NCBI GenBank assembly: GCA_963169105.1
Contig: OY720642.1
Span: forward strand, 77,354,716 to 77,418,715
DNA: 64,000 bases
Reading direction: 5' to 3'
From: Ceriagrion tenellum
Taxonomy: Eukaryota; Arthropoda; Insecta; Odonata; Coenagrionidae
The notes under the pieces are model-generated. The model did not search any database and had not been told where the DNA came from. It was given only the letters and a program-made list of their open reading frames with translations. Shown in pieces: positions 33,825 to 45,003 of the stretch; within the stretch, counting starts at the first letter, position 1, and the number at the start of each line of letters is the position of its first letter. Both the position numbers and the translations under genes were made by a program.

Positions 33825-34200
33825 ACTTACTTGTCAAAGTACTTCTGTGAGAAGTTCCGTTCTCTGGTACGGTATATTATATCAGGCGCCATTGGCTCGG
33901 CGATGGATAGTATATCCGTGTAATATATTGCCTGTTGAACAAGAAAGAGCCCATTATTGAGATGTCAGACACGATTGAATTTCCTTTTACTTGGTGGAGC
34001 ACAGTTACATTGCGTATTATCACAAAAAACACTCCCTATGAATAAATAATTCTCGGGCTTCTAGCCGAGTAAGTCTACACATTCTTACTGGGCTAGAAGC
34101 CCGAGAATAATTTATTCATATAATTCGTCGAGAAAGGACAAGATCGTACAACACTCCCTATATTTAGAAATTATGGTGGTATTGCTATTAAAAGTGCCAC
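33825..34200 (+). repeat. Repeat C, copy 2, interrupted by a foldback
   Basis: Aligned with 19336-19600. The alignment breaks exactly at the foldback element 34040-34150 and resumes after the duplicated ACACTCCCTAT. Confidence 0.8.
34029..34161. mobile_element. 111 bp foldback insertion with 11 bp target duplication
   Basis: ACACTCCCTAT flanks the insertion at 34029-34039 and 34151-34161. The insert 34040-34150 consists mainly of an inverted repeat with arms of about 37 bp (34037-34074 with 34084-34120; core TTCTCGGGCTTCTAGCC) and a nine-base loop, then about 30 unpaired bases. Repeat C copy 1 at 19336-19600 lacks it. An 11 bp duplication points to target-primed retrotransposition rather than a cut-and-paste transposon. 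Confidence 0.85.
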
Positions 34201-34374
34201 TTCACCGCACAGAATACCCATAGGCATTTGCTTATACGAAAGGAAGTTTACAGTAAAGTATTGATTTTACGAAGCACTGCGGACTAAGTGCATCTCACAT
34301 AACTAAACATCATCTCCAGTACAAAATAAAACAACGACAAAAATTATGAAGTCCTATGATTCGCCATACTTGAT

Positions 34375-34545
34375 ACTTGAAGAGAGGCTTTTAGTCTGTT
34401 CTGGTCAGCTTTTCCAATGGTCCATCTTCCGATCCAGAGAGTACCAAGCTCCACACGAATGTTTTCACATACTGTTTCCTGGTTTGTAATCCTATCATCT
34501 AAGAGCACATCAGTTGTCTCTTTCCCATGAACGCCTTCTTAGAAG
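34375..34545 (-). mobile_element. LINE family A internal fragment
   Basis: Reverse complement of the part encoding KIGPQTRKQY..FVWSV.LYGS; it matches 30455-30615 (CTTTTCCAATGGTCCAT, CATACTGTTTCCTGGTTTGTA, CCCATGAACGC). Neither LINE end is present. Confidence 0.8.
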
Positions 34546-34719
34546 AAAATCTTCTTAGAAAAAAAGATCTATAAAAAATCTCGACTGGAAAGCAACGAAA
34601 GTTTAGGCTTGGAGGATATTAAATGTAATATCAAATCGGAAAACTGAACATAGATTTGAGAAATTAGTCCCTGGTAAAGGAGTTTTAACAGTAAATCCAG
34701 CTTAAAACTGAGTCAAATA

Positions 34720-34960
34720 TCTTTCTGGAGATAGTTAAAAGGTGGCTGGTCAATCGGGATGGAGTGGATAGCTTTTCTGATCACTTTTTGGTGCTTCAAC
34801 TGAAGGAGCATTCCGCCTTGGCCATATCATTTCATGAGATTATTTCTCTACAGTGTGGAGGAGGATACCTCAGGCGAAGAAAGCCGAAATTTAAGAAAAA
34901 GCAAAAGCAAGATATGGAAAAGCAGAATGTCGTCTGTTTGTTCAAAAATTGCTTCCCCCC
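34720..34960 (+). mobile_element. LINE endonuclease-domain fragment
   Basis: The plus frame reads RWLVNRDGVDSFSDHFLVL, with the SDH motif that closes the APE-type endonuclease domain of LINE ORF2, then a Lys/Arg-rich linker (RRRKPKFKKKQKQ). It is open to 35066 but lacks the rest of the endonuclease and any RT. Which LINE family it belongs to is not known. Confidence 0.5.
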
Positions 34961-36480
34961 CCAATCCAGAAAAAGCTCTCCTCACAAGTCTATTCCCAAA
35001 ATAGAATACAGACCTCCAATGAATACCCAACAACACCCAACCTCGCGAAAGAGGAGTAATAATTAGAACGACCGGTTTTATCGAGTAATCGTGAAGTCAA
35101 TACGATCGGAAATATAGATATATGGAAATAAACGCAATACAACAAAAAAATAAAAATAAAAACAGCCATTTCCCCAAAACCGCAGAAGTCATTTACCCCA
35201 TTGAAGCAAAATAAGTACGTTGACAAGGTAAAGAGTCACATGGGGACTGAATGAGGGTTTTATTGAAACCTGGCTTCAGCGTTAGACAGCTTTTAACAAA
35301 AGCAGTAAGAGGTAAGGGGGGTCCAGAGTGTCACGTTCGATCCGACAGTCGGAGGACTAGAGCTAAATGTTTCCAGCATAGAACCAAACAGATAAATACA
35401 GATAAACTGCAAATCTTCAGATAAACATTTGCAACTTCCGAGACTCTGAACAGGGCTCTAAATATGGAAAGCCACAACTTAAGCGACCACAATAGGTTGA
35501 TACTCAGTTTCCCCGAACTACTAATCCGTAACATATGAAATGATGTTGGCTCATGTGTGGTTCTCTCCAGTAAGGAGTGTATTTCGTCAATCTGGAAGTT
35601 AGTTTTAATCTTATCTGAATGGAACTTCTAGTTCTATCCTATATTCTTTTGTTTCTGTATGTTTCAACAGTATCATCGTTTCCAGCTTTCTCCAGTGATA
35701 TTCAATTTTATCTTCTTGTTTTTCACCAGTAATCCACAGTGTATTATGGAAATGAAATTAAACTGTTGAATTGAAGTAAATGAAATAGAACTCGGTTCAA
35801 CATTGTCGAGCTCCATGTTAATTAGAAATAATAGCTTTTACACAAACATGGTGAGCCATTTTTTTCTTGATGGAGTTTACGATATAATTTCTCCAGAGTA
35901 GCTCTGACCAGTGGAGTTAAAAAGTTATTTTTTCTAATGAATTGAAGTCTTGATTCAATGAAGAATTTCCACCAGTGTCGGAACCATAAACTAGGCCCTC
36001 AGTATGTATGCACTTTTGATTGCCAGTACTATTTCCACCAGATATAACGATCCGAAAAATTATTTTCATCTTAGATCTTAGAAAGAAAATACTTTCCGGC
36101 TCCACTTTGTGAAAGTTCAAGGTGCATTACTTAAGTAAGAACTTTTTCGGATAAGCTATCATTAGAACGACCGCTTTTGTCGATTAATCGTGGATTCAGG
36201 CTGATGAAGTTGACAATTCGACAATACTAGTCTTTCTACATAAAATTTCTATGCAACTTACTAAGGTTTTACTTACGAAATCAGAAAATCTTAATTATAA
36301 CCAAGAAGCAGGAATTGAAGGGTCGAATTGGAAGTAGAATTATGCGTTAATCCAACAAAACCTTGGAGCGGCGACATATGCCGACAATGACTCAGAAAAT
36401 CAATTATTTTCGGGTTCTGGGTGAGATGTAAAGACTGGAACAGTGAACGTAGATTTGAGAAGAATGTCGTCGGAGAAGGA
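34961..36480. other. Mostly featureless; a 35 bp direct repeat pair
   Basis: 35057-35093 and 36163-36199 share ATTAGAACGACCG.TTTT.T, CGA.TAATCGTG and A.TCA, about 1.1 kb apart in the same orientation. No further similarity between their flanks was seen. No gene recognised. Confidence 0.4.
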
Positions 36481-36499
36481 ATTCTACCTTTGAGCCATG

Positions 36500-37415
36500 G
36501 CTAGCACGCATGGTAGACGAAAGAGAGATTTTGGATTTTGAAGATACGTTGAAAGGATTGAAGGTAAATTCGTGCAAACTCAAGTATTAGTTTTGATAAG
36601 GAGAATGGGGAGAATAACTGTAGGATGAGGGCGAATGGTGAAGTAATTAAACAGGAGGATGATTTTGTGTACTTAGGTAAGATGTATGCGAAAGATGGAA
36701 GAATAGATGAGGAGATAAAGAGACGTACGAATGCTGGAAGGAAAGTGGTAGGTAGCATGTGGAGCATATCAAGGAATGTGTGTTTGTCTAAGGAAGCGAA
36801 AATTGCCGTGTACAGAAGTGTACTTCTTCCCACTTTGCTATATGGTTGTGAAACATGGGTATGTCAGGATAGACATAAGAGTACACTAAACGCCGAGGGT
36901 ATGAGTTATCTGAGGAGTATTTGCGGCAAAAGTAGGATGGATATGGTCAGGAATGAGTGGGTCATGAATGAATGTGGGTTAAATGATAAATAAATTTTTA
37001 CATGTGTATATTTGTATATTTTGCAGGTGCATTAAATGGACGTGTATGAAAGGAGTGTGCTTAGTTGGTTTGGCCATGTGGAGAGAATGGATGAGAGTCG
37101 AATAACGAAACAGATATATGAGAGTAGAATGAATGGTGTGAGAGGTAGAGGTAGGCCGAGAAAGTTGTGGTTGAATGTGATGGAGGAAATTCTTAGGAGA
37201 AGGAATATGAGGAGTTTTAAAAACAGGAGGGCGTGTATGAAACAGTGTATGGGGGTAGATGAGGCAAAAGAGGTTTGCAAGGATAGGTCAGTATGGAGGA
37301 AATTATTGAAGCGGAGTAGGTGCACAAATATGTATTAATGAGTGAAACATTTTGACTGTGCCTACCCCGGAAGGAAACGGCGTGATGGGTATGTATGTAT
37401 GTATGTATGAAGATG
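36500..37415 (+). mobile_element. LINE family B, RT C-terminus to 3' end, broken by a 45-50 bp insertion
   Basis: The first open part (to 36993) reads DDFVYLGKMYAKDGRIDEEI, RRTNAGRKVVGSMW, and SVLLPTLLYGCETW. The second (37036-37338) reads ERSVLSWFGHVERMDESRI, VRGRGRPRKLW and DRSVWRKLLK. Together these are the post-catalytic RT region and C-terminal tail of a LINE distinct from family A. The copy is 5'-truncated and ends in CTACCCCGGAAGGAAACGGC plus a (TATG)n tail at 37388-37408. Foreign DNA at about 36987-37034 splits the frame. Confidence 0.85.
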
Positions 37416-38039
37416 GGTTAACAACCGACGTCATTTTTCACGCACGCAACTTCATTTTTAACCACAGCGGAATAAATTATTCTTTCATAACTTTATAGTA
37501 ATTCACCTTTTCCAGGCGAAGCTGAATGGAATATGATTTGTCTCATCCATTGTCCGAAGTAAAATCATACGTGTATATTTATATTTTTGTACATGTGTAT
37601 ATATGTATTTTTTACATGTGTACATTTGTATATTTTGCAGGTGCATTAATGCAATTAATTATAATTTGCAGGTGCATACTTTTATATGAATATGTACGCG
37701 TTTATATCGGTATATAAGGACATATCAAATCCCAATATGTACATTAATAATTAATATTATTATTAATGATTCATTATTAAGTAAAAAGTAGCCATTACAA
37801 TACATTATCACTGTCTTCATTCATATAAGCTAAAAAAGCAGTAGCGCCTTTAACGAATCCAGGTGAATGTATGATATGAGATAAATTAAAGTGCGTTTCT
37901 ACAAAAAAGCTGCTTAGATTTCACAGTATACAACTATGCAGGGATAGAAAAGATCAGCAATGGTGTGACGGTGGCAAGGACAAGTCAAGTCTTCAGAATA
38001 TAACGTTTACGAGAGGTGGGATGAGGGCAGTATCTGCCA
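37416..38039. other. AT-rich, TATATTTGTATATTTT-rich patch at 37568-37650
   Basis: It contains the partner of the short block inserted in LINE B (37608-37648) and a third partial TTTGCAGGTGCAT at 37663-37675. Otherwise no feature. Confidence 0.4.
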
Positions 38040-39355
38040 AAATGACAAGGCCGGCGAAATGTGCGCACGGCCACAAAAAATGTTCGTAATTCAACGAACA
38101 GGGGAAGACGTTTTATTTTTTTTCGTCCGCAGCGGTCGCGCCGCCGAACGAGGGAAACATGGAGGCCAGAATCCAAGATGGCGTCGCCGCCATCTTTTCC
38201 CCTCGTCTATTTCCGAGGATTTCTTCCGAAGAAAACCCCGGCCACACACCAATTTCCAACTTCTCCCACCCTCGACCGCGTATTTCCGCCCCCCACTCCC
38301 CAGAGCCCCTCTCTATCGCCCAGTCACACCGTTTATCTGCCCTCGCAGGGGAAACTGTCGAAAAAATAGTGGATTGAGAGAGGGAGGGAGGAATGGGAAG
38401 AGAAAATTTTTTCTTTTTTCATATTATTTCACCTCACTTCCAATATCCATAGCCGGCGGTCCCGGGCGAGTGTTATTTTGTAAATGTTGGGACCTGCCTC
38501 TCTTCTCTTCACTCACCCCAAGTTCCTCCTCCCCCCACCCCAGACAATTATTTCCCGCCCCTCTCTCGAGCCCGCACTCCCATACATTTTACCATACCCT
38601 TCCCACCGCTCCAATTCCCCCCCACCTTCAACCTTCGTTTCTACAGCATCTCCCCAACAGAACACCCTGGTTTCCCGAACAAACCCTCTTCCCCCCCTCC
38701 TTGCCATACCTAATTCCATTTTTGCCACGTCCCCTCAGGGTTAGGGGGGGTGGGTGTCTCCCCATCCCTGCTCCATCAGACAGTCGTCTCCGACCATTCT
38801 CTTCCACTGTTTCACAGACACAGAAACTTATCCCCACCACCGGGACTTGCCATGCCCCGCGGCAACCCACTCCACATACCCCCCTCACCCACAGTCTCGC
38901 GGTGATCATTTCCCTCTTCCCCCCCTGCCTTACACCCTCACACACGATTCCTCCAACCAAACGCCTTCCTCACCCACCCCTCCCACCGCGATCCCTTCCC
39001 ATCCGACCAATCGTCTCCCGGCGTTTTTTTTTATCCCGTGAGGCTTTGCGTGACAACCCGAGAGGACAAGTATCATTATATACGGGTTTTTTGTGTTTGC
39101 GTGTAACTGAATGGGCGGTGGGAGGGGATTCGGGTGATGTCGGGACCGGAGGGTGGGGTGGGGGTAGAAGGAGAGGAATTGTGGGGTGGGTTGGAGAGCG
39201 ATCGGAAAGAGTTGGATGGAAATGTGGAAGGAAGTGGGGTGAGGGGGTAGAATTCCGTGGGTGGGGGGAGAAGGAACATGGAGAGCGGGAAGGGGGTGGA
39301 GAGGCACATGAGAGTGTCTGCATCAGCGATATCCTCCATATTTACACCTCCGAAT
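38040..39355. promoter_or_regulatory. GC-rich island with inverted AAGATGGCG pair and a C-rich/G-rich switch
   Basis: The longest GC-rich block in the window. At 38175-38196, AAGATGGCG and CGCCATCTT form a perfect inverted pair of Pho/YY1-like sites. 38490-39030 is strongly C+T rich on the plus strand; 39110-39310 is strongly G rich, with potential G-quadruplex runs (GGGTGGGGTGGGGG near 39150). Open frames up to 432 codons occur on both strands and are Pro/Ser/His or Gly/Arg low complexity, so they are read as compositional artefacts. A promoter or 5' untranslated region is possible. Confidence 0.35.
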
Positions 39356-39456
39356 GAAGTCTCCCCTTACAGACGACAGGAGTCAAGTTCAATACTATTC
39401 TCCTGCATCATTCGTAAGATTTATCCCGGATATACTGATATTTAAACATAGACAGA

Positions 39457-40292
39457 TAGATAATTGAAGATTGGATGGATAGGATATTTGGGTAGGCGAC
39501 CAACAGCTCCATATTTGCGCCATAAGGGGACAAGTAAGAGAGAAGGGGAAGAAAGACAACCGGAGTCGGCATAAGCCTGCGCTTATCCCTCTATGGACGG
39601 CATTGTATAACGTCAACATGAAAAAATACTGCTACTATATTAGCTTTTGAAAAGTTCTATTTAAGCATTTATTTTAAATTGAAATTTATTTTATGATAAC
39701 ATTTACTTTGAAATGTGACGTCTTTGTATTGTATGGATTTAATTTTTAAAAATATTTTATATTTTAAAATTTACACAGGTCATACTTCAAAAATACCTTC
39801 ATAACGTACCGTTTTTAAACTTTACCAATTTTTTCTTCACACGACAGCTGAAACTATTTATTTCAGAGCTCCACCAGGCACGCCATTGTCAGTAAATAGC
39901 CAGCGTCACACATTCATCTATTCAAATTGTTTAACAAACCAACGAAAGAGACGCAACTTTCCACACAAAATCTGAAGCGTTACAATTCTGTCTAGCGAAG
40001 CAACTAAATGGAAAAGCTACTTAGGAAGCAGATATTTCAATGATTTTGGAACGTAACAAATTTGACTCGCTCATCCATAGAGGGTTAGCGAAATGTGCTA
40101 AGGGGACCACGGTTTAGCGTCTCATCCGATAGACGGATTAGTACATTTTAATTGCTCTCCACAAGACACTCAATTAGGGATCGGGTTTCCTCTGAAAAAC
40201 ATCCTCCTCTGCAGGGATTTAAACCCTGGCCGTCCGTATGGTTAGCTAGTACTCTACCCACCGAACCAACCCGATCCCACTTAGATAATTGA
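39457..40292 (-). mobile_element. SINE family S, copy split by MITE 3
   Basis: A minus-strand SINE occupying 39468-39586 plus 40085-40281, flanked by perfect 11 bp copies of TAGATAATTGA (39457-39467, 40282-40292). Its 5' head with the B-box-like GGGTTTAAATCCC lies at the right, and its 3' end (reverse of TCCCCAAATATCC) at the left. The two parts join at the sequence equal to TTTCGTTAAGAGC of the intact SINE, where the piggyBac-like MITE inserted. Confidence 0.85.
39583..40088 (+). mobile_element. piggyBac-like MITE, copy 3, nested in the SINE
   Basis: A 498 bp element (39587-40084) in the same orientation as copy 1, with ends CCCTCTATGGACG and CCCTCTATGGATG, flanked by TTAT and TTAG, decayed from TTAA. 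It lies exactly at the TTAA of SINE family S, proving the site preference and that this MITE inserted after the SINE. Confidence 0.9.
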
Positions 40293-41138
40293 CGTTGGGG
40301 CAGAATTGAGTTCTGTCTTCCACTTGTCACATGATTGAAGATGATGCAAGATTTCAATTATACCGTAACGTACAGCAAGAATTTTAGGGCAATAGAAAAT
40401 ATAAATATCAAGTATTTACAGATGTTCAACAGCTAGAACTCAAGAGAAATATTTACAGGCAGAAAATACATGACTCTGCGTCACCAATAGTCCTTCACAT
40501 TATAAAGGTTACTCCCAAAAAATTGGCATCATAATATAAAAAGTATTCAATAAAAAAAGGAAAGATAAAAACCTTTGCAAGGAAAAAAATTATGATTTTG
40601 CTCTAATCATTAATTAACAAACCAACTGCAGGAAAACTAACGCACAAGAGGTGGGTATTTGAAAAAAATGCCCAACCTATAGATAGAGAAGATAACAAAT
40701 TTCAAATGCTAAACTATAAAATACGAATTCACGATTAATACGGCTAGAAAACATACTGAGGAAACAAATCAAAATGTAATGCTTCACACCAATGTATGAG
40801 TGTCAACGATCGGGTTTTATTCCGCCATCATATTAAACCAAAAGCTTATTCAATCTGTCAGCAGAGATCATATGATGAATTATTGATACAGAAATAGGTC
40901 CAGACAGAAAAGAAACAGCTTCCTGAAACTACTTGATGTATGCCTAGCCGTCATTGTCCATTACTGCAACTCTGAATGAAAATTTGTCCATTTGAATGCC
41001 ACATGCAAGAAAAACAGAACATTTTCAAGTTTTCAAAAAATAATTAATCAAACTAACTGGCATTTGAAGACAACAGAAAGAGGTAACTTCAACGAAATAC
41101 TTCGAATAATTTTTTTAACGTTACTAAATACACATATA
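40293..41138. other. No recognised feature
   Basis: AT-rich, no coding or repeat match recognised. Confidence 0.4.
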
Positions 41139-41395
41139 CGGACGGATCCAATCCCTGCAGAGGAGGATGCTTTCCATTGGAAACCAGATCCCTACTTGTG
41201 CAGGGCACTTCAAGTAAAGTACTCTGTCTGTCGGATAAGACGTTCAACGTGGTCGCCTTGACGCCTTTCGTTAAGAGCAGGCTAATGCCGACGCCGGGTT
41301 TTTCTCCACCCCTCCTCCCTTACCTTCCCCTATGGCGTAAATGACCTTATTTGTCGGTCGCCTCCCCAAACATCCAATCCAATCTAAATATATTT
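41139..41395 (+). mobile_element. SINE family S, 5'-truncated copy
   Basis: It starts within the tRNA-like head (ATCCCTGCAGAGGAGGATG) and runs to the family 3' end (TCGCCTCCCCAAACATCCAA). The central blocks CTGTCTGTCGGATAAGACGTT and CGCCTTTCGTTAAGAGCAGG-like sequence keep an intact, unoccupied TTAA. A possible CTAAATA duplication flanks it but is too short to rely on. Confidence 0.85.
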
Positions 41396-43339
41396 TAATC
41401 AAAATCGGAATAAAAGCTGTAATTAGATACTTCTCCCGGAAGTTTTCAAAACTGCGATTGGAGTTTTAGTTTGTCATAACGCAAACAAAATTATCATTCG
41501 TAAATTATCTTCTAAATTTACACGTGCAAGGTACTACTGTGAGTTGCAGAGGCCCATTTCTCTAACATTTGCTATCGCTTCTTGGAACTCCTCCACCTCA
41601 CTGTCAGGCTCTATCAGTGCACTATTGAACGAATTTTATGACACCTACCAAATGCAGTTATTAAATCCAAGGTTACATTTTCAATTTCCACTAAAACTGA
41701 AACAATTGTCAAAAATTAATGCCAAATGCACTTGCACCATTTTTTATTTGAGCTTTAGGTATGTACGAGCCTCTGCGTACAGAAATGATTAAAAAATAAT
41801 TGAAGAAAAATGATTTTTGCCGTACACTACTTCTAAAAAAGGTTATTCAATATTGCTTCATATATTTTCAATAACTAATTCGCGTTTGTAAAAATAACGA
41901 AGTTTCGATATCCATGAATACAGAATGGACTCCTCTGCACGGAGAGATTTTTTACACTTGATAAATACGAAATTAAATAGGATTTCTTTACGAGAATGTA
42001 AGCAACATTATAGAGGACAACTGGATTTTGAATAAAAATAGATATAAATCATCCCATAGAGGTAGAGAACGCTAGTCTCAGAGCATGATGGAGATATAAG
42101 GATAGAGCGACTGTCACTCAAGTGAAGAAAGATAGTGATGGGTGGGTGTACTACAATATTATTAAATATCCCTAATCAGTACAAGACTCATGCAAAATTA
42201 ACCTGTAGAAAAAATGTATGGCAAATAATTTAAAATATTTTATTAAACTCTAGAAATATTTTCATTTAAGGAGAACATGAATTATCTAGTGTATGGAAAA
42301 GGATGAAGGAGTTCACTCGCTCGTCCAATATTAAGGACTTACTTAATTACTTAAAGATACCTACGGCGGAAAACGATACAAATGGGTTTATAAAACCTTT
42401 CATGATTGATAAATCTGTACATCGGCTTTCATTAGAATTTTTATCAACACAAAAGATTAATATAAAACACCAAACATTCGCAGAAGTATGCAAACAATTG
42501 TCGGTACTCTAATTTAAGCTTACAGCACTGACAAAGAGGACACGTTATGACGTAGCATTAACGCATTCTAGAGGTAGGAAAAGAAAGTAACAGATTGAGG
42601 TCTCGCTCAGTCATACGATTAATGCATTGAATATTTAATTATATAAAATCGCCAGGGACCAAACTAAAACAATACTCATCTGAAGAGCATATACCCTCAA
42701 CTTGTGACAGCGGTATTTTCTGGATTTGATGATCTTTATGACCTTGTTCTAAAATAATGCAAGGATTGGTGAAAGATAGAGCCAACGATTACTTCTCGTG
42801 TTAAAAAAATTTGGATTTAACTATAGGAAAAAAAACCAATAACAACTTACTCTTATTTCTAGATAAACCTATAATTAACTCCAGAATTGAATAAAATATT
42901 AATAAGGTATTTTAAAAATATATATCATGTTGATTTACCTGATTTAAAATACCCAAATATTTCACAACTACCTGAATGTAGTACGGCAATCTCGAAGTAT
43001 GAAACCTTCTATTTTAACATTTTCAAGATGATTATGCGTCAAAATAAAAATGGATTTTGACTTGCACGAGATACGAAAGGAAATTTTCTATAAGGTATAG
43101 TAGAAAACCGACAACGACCTTTATTCATGGGACCTTTTTTCCGAGAGAAAAGGAGTTATACTGTAAAAATTCTCACATTACTACCTCATCAATCGGGCAC
43201 TCTCGATGAATGCCGCGTAAATGAGATATGTTGCTCTCTACTCTTGCCAAACTTGAAATAATTGTATCCGTCTTCAGGAAAATAAAACGAGTAACCTTAA
43301 GCTAGTGAAGGGCAAATAGCGTTAGTTCAATTGATGCGT
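41396..43339. other. Long AT-rich stretch without recognised features
   Basis: Short open frames (41544-41792, 42303-42512) show no family resemblance. No repeats matched in the window. Confidence 0.4.
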
Positions 43340-44035
43340 CATGAGAACGGCAGGAAGTGCCGGGCCAAATGTTTCATCTGATGTTCACAGTTCGAAGCCG
43401 CTCTCAGTGGACGAGACTTTTCACCACCGTGTGCTGTCGTGTATGTCTGCATGCGTGACAATGATAACACGTCTCGGAGTATTAACGTGTTTTCCGAAAA
43501 CTTGGCAAAATGTTCCAATTGAGCAACCTTGCGACCAACTCAGAGAGAGAGAGCGAGGTATCGTCATTAGGGCCTTCGATTACCCTCGGTGTAACCGTTT
43601 TCACAGATGCTCTCTTTCCCCCTAATTTTTGCCATCTAAATGATCCGTGGCTTGTCTCGATCACTGTTGCACCTTTTGCTCACCCTTCTCTGCCTCTTTT
43701 CCTTCCATGATCACCGCCTTCCGTCGTCCCCCCTCCGGAGAGAACAAAGACCCTGGCGCCGACTATTAAGCTTCAGCATAGACTAGGGACGAGACGCCAG
43801 GGTCAGCGGCTTCAGGACGGGGGAGGGAATTGACAGGTCTTTCCGGAGTGCAGGAGCCTTCTCTCGTCCTTCGACTATCTAAGGGAGACCATGACCCTGC
43901 CCTTCCATCTTGGCCGTCACTTTTCCCTAAAGAGGCCTCAAAATTCCGAAGAGGAAGTGAAACATTCGCCTTGACTGGGATTAGAATCCGGATCCGTCGC
44001 TACGAGTGCTTTAGCCAGTTAAGATACAGTGGCAT
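43340..44035. promoter_or_regulatory. GC-richer segment with a 10 bp inverted repeat
   Basis: CpG-containing DNA of about 700 bp. GACCCTGGCG (43749-43758) and CGCCAGGGTC (43795-43804) form an inverted pair with a 36-base gap. Overlapping open frames on both strands are short and unrecognised. Confidence 0.25.
43970..44033 (-). mobile_element. tRNA-like head, probable SINE remnant
   Basis: On the minus strand: a GCCACTGTATC start, TTAACTGGCTAAAGC as an A box, CGGATTCTAATCCC as a B box, and a tRNA-like length of about 64 bases ending AGTCAAGG. Acceptor pairing is weak, so a SINE head is more likely than a tRNA gene. Confidence 0.45.
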
Positions 44036-44451
44036 TCTTTCCTTATGATATTTGTGGGCATTTTAGGAACAGGATATTCAAGGCTGCCGGACATATTATG
44101 TCATGGAACAAGCCAAAATGTGTGCTTGGCGCCACAGTCCATGATGCTTTAGACTAATTTTATAAATCAGTGTGTCCGCTACTGATGATAAATTTTGATG
44201 ACAGTTAGAACTGCCGTTACCTTTCTGGACTAACTCGTTGTGCATATTATTGCGTAAGTACCACAGAGATGCAATATCGGATCTTCCGCTTTCGAGCGAA
44301 TTATTTCTCATCCATGGAATTTTCTCACTTACGCGAAATTGCGGGTGACTCTATGAAGGTAAGACCGTGGCTAGACCCAGTACTTAGATAATCTGTTATT
44401 ACTTCTATTTAAAATCTCCACCAAGGCAATGGCCTCATTTTTGGCAGAATT
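44036..44451. other. No recognised feature
   Basis: Non-coding; 44340-44380 carries a weak copy of the GTGACT..GTGGCTAG motif seen at 31465. Confidence 0.3.
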
Positions 44452-45003
44452 AGCATTGGAGCTCATGTATAGAAGGTGAAATCAACAAAGGAGTAAGACA
44501 GGGATGCAACCTCTCACCAGCACTCTTCAACATGTATTTGGAGGAGGCCATACGAGAAGCGCAAAAACCTGGACTGAGCGAAATAAATATAAACGGAGAA
44601 GATATATACATTATCTGCTTCGCAGATGATATCGTAGTCACAGCTGGAAATCGCGATGATCCTCAAAGGACACTAAACGTCATGGACCAAGTTCTCCAAG
44701 AATACAAAATGAAGATAAGTAAGACGAAGACTAAAATCCTAGTACGCGGAAAAGAGAAGCTTAATGAAGATGTCACCTTGAGAGGAGATAAATCACAGCA
44801 CGTGGATTCCTTCATCTATCTCGGAAGTACGATCACGTGGGACGGAAGAAGTATAATGGACATCAAGCGGAGAATAGCCTAAGTTTAGAAGGCGTTCGTG
44901 GGAAAAAGACAACTGCTCTACTCAAATAAGATAGGACTACACACCAGGAAACAGTAAGTAAATACCATCGTGTGGAGCGTAGCACTTTATGGATCGGAAG
45001 CTT
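44452..45003 (+). mobile_element. LINE family A, reverse transcriptase catalytic fragment
   Basis: This is the only copy in the window that keeps the RT active-site block. The frame from about 44466 reads EGEINKGVRQGCNLSPALFN, the usual block before the catalytic site. ICFADDIVV follows, whose two Asp residues bind metal. Then come LQEYKMKISKTKTKI and VDSFIYLGSTITWDGR. It ends at a stop at 44881-44883, continues out of frame to LYGSEA, and breaks at 45003. Both ends are truncated, so it is an internal fragment and inactive. Confidence 0.85.

Noticed and set aside
37384..37408. (TATG)n as an independent microsatellite
   Set aside because: It is the 3' tail of LINE family B, not a separate feature.
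38059..39357. 432-codon open frame on the plus strand, with long frames also in other phases and antisense
   Set aside because: Pro/Ser/His and Gly/Arg low-complexity translation produced by stop-poor C-rich then G-rich DNA; the antisense strand is equally open, with no domain or codon pattern of a gene.
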